Counted from the stretch's first letter, positions 35,555 through 43,804 are shown. The stretch is 64,000 nucleotides of DNA from CALBPI01 sp039821645 (GCA_039821645.1 JBCBNU010000006.1:19416-83415), one strand, 5' to 3'. Notes: generated by a model from the sequence alone, not told the origin. Translations and numbers: made by a program.

Positions 35555-37042
35555 ATGGAGACGGACAACACACCAATGAACGAAGCGGGCGGCTGCCACT
35601 CGAAGGATGAGATGCAAAAAGCGGCATCCAAAGCCGGCAACGGCGAGCTGATGGCGAAGTTTGCTCGTGACTATCCGACCGGTCCGCACGACCAACCGCA
35701 AAGCATGTGCCCCGCATTCGGCTCGCTACGCGTTGGATTGCGCATGCGTCGGACCGCGACGATTTTGTCTGGGTCAGCATGCTGCGTGTATGGGCTGACG
35801 TTTACATCACACTTTTACGGGGCGCGCAGAACGGTTGGTTACGTCCCGTTCAATTCCGAGTCACTCGTGACCGGAAAACTCTATGAAGATATCCGCGATG
35901 CGGTTCATGAAATGGCTGATCCGGAACACTACGATGCCATCGTGGTGACCAACCTGTGTGTGCCGACAGCGTCGGGCGTGCCGCTGCAAATGTTGCCCAA
36001 GGAAATCAATGGCGTCCGGATTGTCGGCATTGATGTCCCGGGATTCGGCGTACCGACGCATGCCGAGGCCAAAGACGTGCTCGCTGGCGCGATGTTGAAT
36101 TACGCGAGGAGTGAAGCGGAGCTCGGACCGGTTGCTGCACCGCGCGAGCGGAAAGATACCGAGCTACCACGGATTGCGCTCTTGGGCGAGATGTTCCCGG
36201 CTGACCCGGTAACCATCGACCAGCTCTTGCGCCCGATGGGACTTGGAGCTGGGCCGGTGGTGCCGACTCGCGAGTGGCGTGAGTTGTACGAAGCGCTCGC
36301 ATGTCCGGCAGTAGCTGCGATTCACCCGTTCTATACCGCGTCATTGCGTGAATTCAAAGCTGCAGGACGTGTTGCTTTCGGTTCCGCTCCGGTGGGTAGA
36401 GAAGGAACTGCTGATTGGCTGCGTTCGGTCGGTGATGCCATGGGGGTTGAGAAGTCGCGTGTCGATCAGGCGAGCAACTCCGCGCTTGCGATGATTTCTG
36501 AAGGGCTCTCCAAAGTGAAAGTGGATGGTCGCATCACGCTCTCGGGTTATGAGGGTTCCGAACTGCTGGTGGCGCGCCTCTTGAAAGAGTGTGGGGCAGA
36601 CGTCCGATACGTTGGTACGGCTTGTCCGAAGACGCCGTACTCTGAAGCGGATCGCGATTGGCTTGAGTCCCGTGGTGTACACGTCCAATACCGAGCGTCT
36701 TTGGAGCAAGACATCGCGGCTATGAACGAGTTCGATCCCGATCTGGCCGTGGGTACAACGCCTGTAGTTCAGGCGGCGAAAGAGCAATCGAGACCGGCGC
36801 TGTATTTCACAAACCTGATTTCGGCACGGCCGTTGATGGGTGCGCCCGGCCCTGCGGCGTTATCCGCAGTAGTCAATGCAGCCATTGCACAGAAGCCTCG
36901 CTTCGATGAGATGGACGCGTTTTTCGAGGGCGTCGGAAAAGGCCACACGGCAGGTATCTGGCGAGACACACCGCCACCGCCGCCGAAGCCGCGTCGACCG
37001 CGCCCCGCGCCCAAGAAAGATGTAGCGGAGTCGATAGTCTGA
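35555..37042 (+). CDS. bchY: BchY, chlorophyllide a reductase subunit Y
   Basis: NifD-like subunit of COR. QSMCPAFGSLRVGLRMRRTATILSGSACCVYGL near residue 50 and VTNLCVPTASGVPLQML carry the cluster cysteines. VGIDVPGFGVPTHAEAKDVL is family-typical. ATG 35555 gives 495 aa; the frame is open back into bchX. A proline-rich, basic C-terminus (about 475-490) is notable. The stop overlaps bchZ by one base. Confidence 0.95.
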   Translation: METDNTPMNEAGGCHSKDEMQKAASKAGNGELMAKFARDYPTGPHDQPQSMCPAFGSLRVGLRMRRTATILSGSACCVYGLTFTSHFYGARRTVGYVPFNSESLVTGKLYEDIRDAVHEMADPEHYDAIVVTNLCVPTASGVPLQMLPKEINGVRIVGIDVPGFGVPTHAEAKDVLAGAMLNYARSEAELGPVAAPRERKDTELPRIALLGEMFPADPVTIDQLLRPMGLGAGPVVPTREWRELYEALACPAVAAIHPFYTASLREFKAAGRVAFGSAPVGREGTADWLRSVGDAMGVEKSRVDQASNSALAMISEGLSKVKVDGRITLSGYEGSELLVARLLKECGADVRYVGTACPKTPYSEADRDWLESRGVHVQYRASLEQDIAAMNEFDPDLAVGTTPVVQAAKEQSRPALYFTNLISARPLMGAPGPAALSAVVNAAIAQKPRFDEMDAFFEGVGKGHTAGIWRDTPPPPPKPRRPRPAPKKDVAESIV

Positions 37043-38487
37043 TGTTGATTCTCGATCATGATCGCGCCGGCGGCTACTGGGGTTCTGTCTACGTATTCAC
37101 TGCAGTCAAAGGACTGCAGGTGATCATCGATGGTCCGGTGGGTTGCGAAAATCTCCCTGTGACCTCGGTCCTGCACTACACCGATGGTCTGCCACCGCAC
37201 GAACTGCCAATCGTCGTTACCGGCCTCGGTGAGGAAGAACTTGGTCAAACCGGCACCGAAGGCGCGATGCGTCGGGCTCACGAAGCGTTGAACGGTGACG
37301 AGCCAAGTGTCGTTGTTACCGGTTCCATCGCAGAGATGATCGGTGGCGGTGTCACACCGGAAGGCACAGGCATCAAGCGCTTTCTGCCGCGCACGATCGA
37401 TGAGGATCAGTGGCAAAGCGCGGACCGTGCGATGTATTGGTTGTGGAAGGAGTTCGGGCCGAAGAAAGTCCGCGCACCGCGCAAACGACCGGAAGGTGCC
37501 AAGCCACGGGTCAATATCATTGGGCCGGCTTACGGTCACTTCAACATGCCATCGGATCTCGCCGAGATTCAACGTCTCGTTGAGGGCATCGGTGCCGAGA
37601 TCAATATGGTGTTCCCGCTGGGATCACATCTCACCGAGATCAAGAACCTGTGCGACGCGGATGTGAATATCTGCATGTATCGCGAGTTCGGCCGGTTGCT
37701 TTGCGAAAATCTGGAACGACCCTATCTGCAGGCGCCCATTGGCTTGCACAGCACAACCGCCTTCCTGCGCGAGCTTGGCGAATTGCTCGGTCTTGATCCG
37801 GAGCCGTTCATCGAGCGAGAGAAACATACGACGATCAAGCCGTTATGGGATCTGTGGCGTTCGGTCACCCAGGACTTTTTTGCTACGGCGAGTTTCGGCG
37901 TGGTTGCCAATGAGACCTACGTGCGTGGCCTTAAGAAATTCTTGACCGACGATCTCGGTCTGCCATGCAACTTTGCGATTTCTCGTTGTGCCGGTTCTAA
38001 GACCGACAACGCAGAGATACGCCGATTGATTCACGAGCAGGGGCCGTTGGTCGTGTTCGGAAGTTACAACGAGCGGATGTACATCGCAGAGGCGGGCAAC
38101 CGTGCGCAGTACATTCCCGCTTCATTCCCCGGTGCGGTCATCCGTCGACATACGGGCACACCGTTCATGGGTTATAGCGGCGCGACCTATGTCGTGCAGG
38201 AAGTCTGTAACGCATTGTTCGATGCGCTATTCAACATTCTGCCGCTCGGTACGCAACTGGATCAGGTTACCGAAACGCCTGCGCGTATCAGCGGTGTGCC
38301 TTGGTCCGACAGCGCCAAACAGGTGTTTGATGCCCACATTGCCGAGCAACCGATCCTCGTACGGATTTCGGCTGCCAAGCAGCTTCGCGATGCCATCGAT
38401 CGCGACGCCCGTGCTCGTGATGCGGACGAGGTTAAACAAATTGATGTCCATCGCGTGCTGGCGAACGCACGCAACGCTGCCGCCTGA
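37042..38487 (+). CDS. bchZ: BchZ, chlorophyllide a reductase subunit Z
   Basis: NifK-like subunit of COR. It begins MLILDHDRAGGYWGSVYVF with VQ/KGLQVIIDGPVGCENLPVTSVLHYTDGLPPHELPIV, strongly diagnostic. 481 aa. It is followed 17 bases later by the pufQ-position gene. In Rhodobacter the puf promoter lies inside this gene; I did not identify it here. Confidence 0.95.
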   Translation: MLILDHDRAGGYWGSVYVFTAVKGLQVIIDGPVGCENLPVTSVLHYTDGLPPHELPIVVTGLGEEELGQTGTEGAMRRAHEALNGDEPSVVVTGSIAEMIGGGVTPEGTGIKRFLPRTIDEDQWQSADRAMYWLWKEFGPKKVRAPRKRPEGAKPRVNIIGPAYGHFNMPSDLAEIQRLVEGIGAEINMVFPLGSHLTEIKNLCDADVNICMYREFGRLLCENLERPYLQAPIGLHSTTAFLRELGELLGLDPEPFIEREKHTTIKPLWDLWRSVTQDFFATASFGVVANETYVRGLKKFLTDDLGLPCNFAISRCAGSKTDNAEIRRLIHEQGPLVVFGSYNERMYIAEAGNRAQYIPASFPGAVIRRHTGTPFMGYSGATYVVQEVCNALFDALFNILPLGTQLDQVTETPARISGVPWSDSAKQVFDAHIAEQPILVRISAAKQLRDAIDRDARARDADEVKQIDVHRVLANARNAAA

Positions 38488-38504
38488 GCGGACAGGAGAA
38501 AACA

Positions 38505-38729
38505 ATGAACGTTATCACCGACCAATCGAAACACAACCCGGCAAGCCAGACGCATTTTCGTGTGCTGTCCGGCGTGTGTTTTCTTGCGATGTTCCCGGTA
38601 GCACTCGTGGCTCGCGCCTCTAATTGGCGCTGGCAGCCATGGCCACCAGGCCGGCAAGGGTATCGGTCGGCATATCGCGAAGCGGTGAACGCTGCGAAGA
38701 CTGCAGCAGCGATAGCGCTGTCTGCATAA
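38505..38729 (+). CDS. PufQ-position small membrane protein resembling LH1 beta
   Basis: 74-aa, single-span protein between bchZ and pufB, the place of pufQ. The end GYRSAYREA recalls the C-terminal AWREA of PufQ. It also aligns without gaps to the PufB of this operon over PufB residues 22-67: VA.. A, W-x-W-x-PW-x-PG, GY-x-SA and AAKT are shared (18 of 46 identical by my count). The BChl-ligand His38 of PufB is Arg37 here, and His20 is Arg19. A strong ribosome site (AGGAG) precedes the ATG. PufQ-like assembly factor is the best functional guess; pigment binding through the usual His is not possible. Confidence 0.75.
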   Translation: MNVITDQSKHNPASQTHFRVLSGVCFLAMFPVALVARASNWRWQPWPPGRQGYRSAYREAVNAAKTAAAIALSA

Positions 38730-38831
38730 ACGAGTTTTGGTGAACGATTTTCGGATCGATTGCCAGGACCCCGGCCACACGGGGTGTTGTGTGGTAACGG
38801 CCATCTGGCCATCGTCAAAAGGAAAACCACT

Positions 38832-39044
38832 ATGGCTGAAAACGGAGGCTCGATGACGGGTCTTACCGCCAACGGAGCCAAGGAGTACCACAAGCTGTTC
38901 ATGTCTAGCACGATCGGCTACGTGGTTGTCGCAATCATCGCGCACTTCTTGGTATGGAGCTGGCGTCCATGGTTCCCTGGGGTAGACGGCTACTCCTCGG
39001 CGCTCGATACGGTAGCTACGGCTGCCAAAACTTTGCTTGGATAG
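38832..39044 (+). CDS. pufB: PufB, LH1 antenna beta chain
   Basis: Core antenna polypeptide. It has the conserved KEYHKLF, one membrane span with the BChl-ligating His38 (AIIAHFLVW), and the WRPW motif (44-47). ATG 38832 follows AAGGA by a short spacer; 70 aa. The C-terminus extends about 23 residues past WRPW, longer than many beta chains, and shares AAKT with the preceding gene. The 102-base leader contains a small hairpin (38769-38784). Confidence 0.95.
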   Translation: MAENGGSMTGLTANGAKEYHKLFMSSTIGYVVVAIIAHFLVWSWRPWFPGVDGYSSALDTVATAAKTLLG

Positions 39045-39056
39045 GAGAGCGAAATT

Positions 39057-39266
39057 ATGTGGCGTATATGGCTATTGTTCGACCCACGTCGAGCTCTCGT
39101 CGCCTTGGTTGCGTTCCTTGCTGTCCTGGCTTTTTCAATCCACTTCATTGTTCTGTCGACTGACAGATTCAATTGGATCGAAGGGCCAAGCGCAGCAGTA
39201 ACGGAGATTGATCTGACGCAGGCAGTTGCCCAAAAGCAACCAACTGCGCTGGATGTCCTCAGCTGA
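39057..39266 (+). CDS. pufA: PufA, LH1 antenna alpha chain
   Basis: Core antenna polypeptide partner of PufB. MWRIWLLFDPRRAL is the conserved N-terminus. The single span contains His29 (FSIHFIVL), the expected BChl ligand, with Trp40 eleven residues later, the usual hydrogen-bonding spacing. 69 aa, with an Ala/Gln-rich tail. Twelve bases after pufB. Confidence 0.96.
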   Translation: MWRIWLLFDPRRALVALVAFLAVLAFSIHFIVLSTDRFNWIEGPSAAVTEIDLTQAVAQKQPTALDVLS

Positions 39267-39278
39267 GGCAGGCGCTGA

Positions 39279-39345
39279 CAGTCCGGCTGTTCTTCGACGT
39301 CGGTCGAAGACAGTCCTTGGAGAATGGTCGGACTGTTTTTTGTTC
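39279..39345 (+). terminator. pufA-pufL intercistronic hairpins (processing/attenuation element)
   Basis: A perfect 8-bp stem (39291-39298 with 39303-39310, 4-base loop) extends with CTG/CAG around one bulge. A second stem pairs CAGTCC 39311-39316 with GGACTG 39330-39335 and runs into TTTTTT, like a rho-independent terminator. A distal copy of CAGTCC (39279-39284) can pair with the same GGACTG, so the structures compete. In Rhodobacter a hairpin here stabilises pufBA mRNA and sets the antenna/RC ratio. Confidence 0.75.
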
Positions 39346-39432
39346 TTTTTGACGAAAAGACTTGCGTACAGAGTAGACCGCGATCAGGGAGTTGGGGATT
39401 GGTGATCCGTTAGTCCCGCGGAGGAAAATAAA

Positions 39433-40257
39433 ATGGCGATGTTAAATTTCGAAAGAAAATATCGAATAAAGGGGGGAACGCTGCTCGGCGGAGATCTGTT
39501 TGATTTCTGGTTCGGGCCGTTCTATGTCGGATTCTTTGGTGTGTTGGGCTTTGTGTTCACGCTGCTCGGCGTCGCCATGGTGTTCTACGGAATTGCCCTC
39601 GGGGGCACGTGGAATATCTGGCTAATCAATATTCCGCCACCGGATATAACTTACGGCCTTGGACTGGCGCCTATCAAGGAGGGCGGGCTGTGGCAGATCA
39701 TCACAGTCTGTGCTGTTGGGTCGTTCAGTTGCTGGGCCCTGCGCGAGGTAGAGATCTGCCGCAAGCTTGGCATCGGATACCACGTGCCTGTTGCGTTTGC
39801 GGCTGCGATCTTTGCATACGTCACACTGGAAGTGATTCGCCCGATCTGGATGGGTGCCTGGGGCAACGCATTCCCGTATGGGATCATGCGTCACCTCGAT
39901 TGGGTCTCTAACACGGGTTACGCGTATGTGAACTTTCACTACAACCCGGCGCATATGATCGCGATCACATTCTTCTTCACGACGACACTCGCGCTCGCTT
40001 TGCATGGTGGTGCCATCCTGTCGGCGGCCAACCCCGGGAAAGGTAAGAAGGTCGCGACGGCGGAACATGAGAACTCGTACTTCCGCGACTCGATCGGTTA
40101 CTCGATCGGTTCACTGGGAATTCACCGTCTCGGATTGTTCCTCGCATTGAATGCAGGATTCTGGAGCGCGGTTTGTATCGTGATCAGCGGCACGCTCTGG
40201 ACAGAAAGCTGGGTCGACTGGTGGGAATGGTGGCGCGAGCTATCCATCTGGGGCTAA
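39433..40257 (+). CDS. pufL: PufL, photosynthetic reaction centre L subunit
   Basis: Five-helix RC subunit binding half of the special pair and QB. In mature numbering the ligands are conserved: His153 (RHLDW), His168 and His173 (NFHYNPAH), His190 and His230 for the iron. Glu212 is kept but position 213 is Asn (AEHENSYF), unlike Asp in Rhodobacter sphaeroides; PufM compensates (see there). 274 aa. Ribosome site GGAGG. The 166-base gap from pufA holds the hairpins. Confidence 0.98.
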   Translation: MAMLNFERKYRIKGGTLLGGDLFDFWFGPFYVGFFGVLGFVFTLLGVAMVFYGIALGGTWNIWLINIPPPDITYGLGLAPIKEGGLWQIITVCAVGSFSCWALREVEICRKLGIGYHVPVAFAAAIFAYVTLEVIRPIWMGAWGNAFPYGIMRHLDWVSNTGYAYVNFHYNPAHMIAITFFFTTTLALALHGGAILSAANPGKGKKVATAEHENSYFRDSIGYSIGSLGIHRLGLFLALNAGFWSAVCIVISGTLWTESWVDWWEWWRELSIWG

Positions 40258-40272
40258 AGGAAGACATTCATC

Positions 40273-41202
40273 ATGGCTGAATATCAAAACATCATCACGC
40301 GGGTTCAGGTTCATCCTGAAGAGCCTGAGCCAGGCGTTGAAATCGACCAGTCGTTGTTCGAACGCACCAAGGGTTCTTTCAATTACTGGTTCGGAAAAAT
40401 CGGAGATGCTCAGGTCGGCCCGTTCTATTTGGGTGGACTAGGATTCATCTCTCTGCTGTGCGGTTTCATCGCATTTGAGATCATCGGTTGGAACATGCTG
40501 GCGCAGGTCGACTACGATCCGCGGGAGTTTTTACGCAACCTGTTCTGGTTGTCTCTGGATCCTCCCCCGGCGAAGTATGGCCTTAGCATCCCACCAATGA
40601 ATGATGGGGGATGGTGGCTCATGGCGGGCATGTTCCTCACGATCTCCATCCTTTTGTGGTGGCTGCGCATGTACCGCAGAGCTCGAGCGCTCAATATGGG
40701 AACGCACATTGCGTGGGCATTTGCCTCTGCGATCTTCCTGTACCTGGTGCTGGGCTTCATCCGCCCGATCGCGATGGGTGCCTGGTCGGAAGCGGTACCG
40801 TTCGGGATTTTTACTCATCTCGATTGGACGCAGAACTTCTCGATTCGCTACGGCAACTTGTTCTACAACCCGTTCCACATGCTGTCGATCACGTTCCTGT
40901 ATGGATCGGTGCTACTGTTCGCAATGCACGGCGCGACCATTCTGGCGACGGATCGTTATGGTGCGCACCGGGAGATCGAGCAGATCGTTGATCGCGGTAC
41001 GGCTTCTGAGCGCGGCGCGTTGTTCTGGCGCTGGACCATGGGCTTCAACGCGAGCATGGAATCGATTCACCGGTGGGCTTTGTGGTTCGCAATCCTGACT
41101 ACGTTTACGGGCGCTATTGGGATTCTGATTACCGGGCCTGTTGTGACTAACTGGTATCTGTGGGGTCTCGAGCACGGTTTCGTACCGGCGCCGAGCTTCT
41201 AG
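40273..41202 (+). CDS. pufM: PufM, photosynthetic reaction centre M subunit
   Basis: Five-helix RC subunit binding the other half of the special pair, QA and iron. GNLFYNPFHML holds the special-pair His, FLYGS the Tyr near the B-branch position M210, and ESIHRWA an iron ligand. The residue equivalent to Asn M44 of Rhodobacter is Asp (GDAQVGP). At 309 aa it lacks the C-terminal extension typical of M subunits that bind a PufC cytochrome, and no pufC follows. Confidence 0.98.
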   Translation: MAEYQNIITRVQVHPEEPEPGVEIDQSLFERTKGSFNYWFGKIGDAQVGPFYLGGLGFISLLCGFIAFEIIGWNMLAQVDYDPREFLRNLFWLSLDPPPAKYGLSIPPMNDGGWWLMAGMFLTISILLWWLRMYRRARALNMGTHIAWAFASAIFLYLVLGFIRPIAMGAWSEAVPFGIFTHLDWTQNFSIRYGNLFYNPFHMLSITFLYGSVLLFAMHGATILATDRYGAHREIEQIVDRGTASERGALFWRWTMGFNASMESIHRWALWFAILTTFTGAIGILITGPVVTNWYLWGLEHGFVPAPSF

Positions 41203-41214
41203 GAAAGCACTGAT

Positions 41215-41241
41215 GGTGACAGCAGCCTTGCTGCTGTCACC
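41215..41241 (+). terminator. Stem-loop after pufM
   Basis: A perfect 11-bp stem (41215-41225 with 41231-41241) with loop CCTTG, 12 bases after the pufM stop. No U-tract follows, so it may protect the 3' end of the puf mRNA rather than terminate by itself. Confidence 0.7.
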
Positions 41242-41263
41242 GCTGTGTCCCAAACAATAATAA

Positions 41264-41287
41264 GAAAAAGCGCGGAAGAATCCGCGC
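41264..41287 (-). terminator. Rho-independent terminator of hisI
   Basis: Read on the minus strand, a 7-bp stem GCGCGGA/TCCGCGC (41287-41270) with a 4-base loop runs into TTTTTCTTATT. It lies about 54 bases past the hisI stop. Confidence 0.75.
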
Positions 41288-41307
41288 ACAACTCCCTCCA
41301 TTAGGTT

Positions 41308-41342
41308 GCGCCGTGTCGTCCCACTCGGCGCTTTCTTTTTTT
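41308..41342 (+). terminator. Rho-independent terminator of the puf operon
   Basis: Stem GCGCCG (41308-41313) with CGGCGC (41326-41331), 12-base loop, then TTTCTTTTTTT. It ends the plus-strand puf transcript and overlaps the hisI stop codon. Confidence 0.75.
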
Positions 41343-41832
41343 ATAGCTTGGTCGGGTTCGGCGCGTCGCCGTAGACCTCGATCGGATCGAAGACCTTCTC
41401 CGATTCGGTGAAAGTCAATGTGACCGCACCATCCTCGTTGCTTTGTGCGTAGTCTGTGCCGACCGGGACGCTGCGATAGAAGCAGGAGCGGTATCCGACA
41501 TGGCACGACGCGCCGCCCTGAACGTCTACGCGCAGCCATACACAATCCTGATCATCATCGATCAGCAGCGCCTTCACGATTTGGGTGAGCCCGCTCGTTG
41601 CGCCTTTGTGCCAGAGGATCTCTCTCGAACGAGAGTAGTAGTGTGCTTCGCCGGTCTTGATGGTCTGACGCAGCGCCTCGTCATTCATGTAACCCTGCAT
41701 CAGGAGCTCGCCACTGGCGTAGTCAGTAGTGACGACAGGAATCAAACCGTGTTCATCGAACTTGGGAGCGAGGTCGTAGCCTTCCTCAACTTGTTCGACA
41801 GTTCGCCTCGCTTCAAATTTGGGGGATTGCAT
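41341..41832 (-). CDS. hisI: HisI, phosphoribosyl-AMP cyclohydrolase
   Basis: Third step of histidine synthesis. The conserved core is present: FDEHGLIPVVTTDYASGELLMQGYMN, YYSRSREILWHKGATSG and the zinc-ligand region GGASCHVGYRSCFYR. No HisE domain is fused. ATG 41832 gives 163 aa; the frame is open to 41952 but the extra residues do not look like the family. It stands alone next to cysS, away from other his genes, and closes the cluster on the puf side. Confidence 0.93.
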   Translation of the reverse strand: MQSPKFEARRTVEQVEEGYDLAPKFDEHGLIPVVTTDYASGELLMQGYMNDEALRQTIKTGEAHYYSRSREILWHKGATSGLTQIVKALLIDDDQDCVWLRVDVQGGASCHVGYRSCFYRSVPVGTDYAQSNEDGAVTLTFTESEKVFDPIEVYGDAPNPTKL

Positions 41833-41860
41833 AATCTGCTCGCAGCTAGGGCGGGTTGTT

Positions 41861-41880
41861 GGCCCGGGAATTTTCGGGCC
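41861..41880. promoter_or_regulatory. Hairpin in the hisI-cysS intergenic region
   Basis: GGCCCG (41861-41866) pairs with CGGGCC (41875-41880) around an 8-base A/T-rich loop, 28 bases upstream of the hisI start. It could fold in the hisI leader RNA. No U-tract or leader peptide was recognised, so a role is uncertain. Confidence 0.35.
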
Positions 41881-41984
41881 GAGAGTATAGCCGGTTCCCA
41901 TGCTGTGGCGAAATGCAGCCGGCGGCATCGTGGTAGACTTTTGATTCGGCATGCCATTCCGGTGTGCAACTTTTTCGTTAAATC

Positions 41985-43382
41985 ATGAATTTGCAGCTTT
42001 TTGATACAAGCGCCGGCGAAAAGCGTCTATTTGAGCCTTTGGTACCGGGAAAGGCCACGGTCTACGTATGCGGGCCGACTGTCTACAACTTCGCCCATAT
42101 CGGCAATGCCCGTCCTGCCGTGGTTTTTGACGTCTTGGTGCGGTTGCTGCGCACGTATCTCGACGTGACCTACGCACGAAACATCACCGACGTCGATGAC
42201 AAGATCAACAAGGCGGCGAAGGAGCAGTGCTGCAGCATCGGTGAGATTTCAGCGCGCTATCGTGAGGCCTACCATGAGGACATGGCTGCGCTGGGAGTGT
42301 TGCCCCCCGATATCGAACCACACGCCACCGAGCATATCGAAGAGATGTGCGACATGATTGCGCGATTGGTCGAAGACGGCCATGCGTATGCCGCCGAAGG
42401 TCACGTGCTGTTTAGCGTCGAATCATTCGATGAGTATGGCTCGCTCTCGGGAAGAGACCTCAGAGAGATGATTGCCGGTGCTCGCGTGGAGATTGCGCCC
42501 TATAAGCGACATCCCGCCGACTTTGTTTTGTGGAAGCCGGCTGCGGATGATGAGCCTGGCTGGGAGAGTCCCTGGGGTCGCGGTCGTCCAGGTTGGCACA
42601 TCGAATGCTCCGCGATGATCGAGAAGCATCTCGGCGATCAGATCGATATCCACGGTGGTGGGCAAGACCTTGTCTTTCCGCACCACGAGAATGAGCGCGC
42701 CCAGAGCACCTGTGCCCACGGTGGTAAATCGTTTGTGAACTTCTGGATGCACAACGGCTTTCTCAGCATGAATTCGACAAAGATGTCGAAGTCTCTGGGC
42801 AATGTCCTGCTGGTGCGTGATCTGCGCGATGAGGCAAAAGGCGAGGCGATCCGACTAGCCCTGCTGTCGGCGCACTACCGGCAACCGCTGGACTGGACCG
42901 ACAACACGCTCACCGAGGCGACGCGTAAATTGGATCGTATGTACACCGCACTTCAGCGCGCCGATGCGGCGGCTGGCAAGCTGATCCCTGCAGCAGACAC
43001 GATTCCCGAATCCGTACGTGCAGCGCTCGCTGATGATCTCAACACACCCAAGGCTCTTGCTGCGCTATTCGAGTTAGTGCGGGCATTGAACAGTAGTGAT
43101 GAAATACGAACGCAGTGCGAGCTCGCGGGTGCGATTCGCGCCGGTGGTGACGTCATCGGTTTGCTTGCTGACAACCCGGACGACTGGTTCGCGGCGGATC
43201 AGGGCGATCTGGATGTCGCCTCGATCGAACAGCTGATCGCGGATCGAGCGAGTGCTAAAGCGGCGCGTGATTTCGGTGAAGCGGATCGGATTCGCGATCT
43301 GCTGACCGAGCAGGGCATTCGCATTAGCGACGGGCCCGAGGGTACGCGCTGGCAAAGGGTGGCAGGCGGAGGCGCAAAATGA
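41985..43382 (+). CDS. cysS: CysS, cysteinyl-tRNA synthetase
   Basis: Class-I synthetase charging tRNA-Cys. FAHIGNARPAVVFD carries the HIGH-type motif and TKMSKSLGNVLLV the KMSKS motif. Zinc ligands are in VYVCGPTVY, GWHIECSAM and HHENERAQS. 465 aa. The stop overlaps the sufE start by 4 bases. Confidence 0.97.
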   Translation: MNLQLFDTSAGEKRLFEPLVPGKATVYVCGPTVYNFAHIGNARPAVVFDVLVRLLRTYLDVTYARNITDVDDKINKAAKEQCCSIGEISARYREAYHEDMAALGVLPPDIEPHATEHIEEMCDMIARLVEDGHAYAAEGHVLFSVESFDEYGSLSGRDLREMIAGARVEIAPYKRHPADFVLWKPAADDEPGWESPWGRGRPGWHIECSAMIEKHLGDQIDIHGGGQDLVFPHHENERAQSTCAHGGKSFVNFWMHNGFLSMNSTKMSKSLGNVLLVRDLRDEAKGEAIRLALLSAHYRQPLDWTDNTLTEATRKLDRMYTALQRADAAAGKLIPAADTIPESVRAALADDLNTPKALAALFELVRALNSSDEIRTQCELAGAIRAGGDVIGLLADNPDDWFAADQGDLDVASIEQLIADRASAKAARDFGEADRIRDLLTEQGIRISDGPEGTRWQRVAGGGAK

Positions 43383-43804
43383 GCAACACGATCGCCGCGC
43401 GCGAAGCTGAACTCATTGAGGAGTTCGAGGTTTTCGATAATTGGCTGGATCGCTATCAGTATCTGATCGATCTCGGTCGCGAGCTACCCGAGTTTCCGGA
43501 GTCAGAGCGCCTAGAAAGCGACAAGGTATCAGGCTGCCAGTCGCAGGTTTGGTTGCAGGCGCGCGCCGACGGTGATCGAGTGGTGTTCAGAGCTATCAGC
43601 GACGCTGCCATTGTTTCCGGACTGATCGCCGTACTTATGCGGTTGTACAGCGACGCGCCTGCTGGCGACATCGCGAAAGACTCGGCGAGCTTTGTTTCGG
43701 CACTTGGATTGGACAACCACCTCAGCCCCAGCAGGGCTAACGGACTCTACGCCATGCTCGAGAGGATTCGCGGATTGGCGCAGTCGATCAGCGACGCCGC
43801 ATGA
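43379..43804 (+). CDS. sufE: SufE-family sulfur acceptor
   Basis: Accepts persulfide from a cysteine desulfurase for Fe-S cluster assembly. The reactive Cys lies in VSGCQSQVWL, and EFEVFDNWLDRYQYLIDLGRELP is the conserved N-terminal region. 141 aa. Overlaps cysS and yidD by 4 bases each. No sufS or sufBCD is in the window. Confidence 0.93.
   Translation: MSNTIAAREAELIEEFEVFDNWLDRYQYLIDLGRELPEFPESERLESDKVSGCQSQVWLQARADGDRVVFRAISDAAIVSGLIAVLMRLYSDAPAGDIAKDSASFVSALGLDNHLSPSRANGLYAMLERIRGLAQSISDAA

Noticed and set aside
38769..38810. Regulatory RNA between pufQ-position gene and pufB
   Set aside because: Only a 5-bp hairpin (38769-38784) and a short palindrome (38799-38810) were found; too weak to call.
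9397..41202. Mobile element or plasmid origin for the photosynthesis cluster
   Set aside because: No transposase, integrase, replication gene, tRNA target or direct repeats were found at either border.
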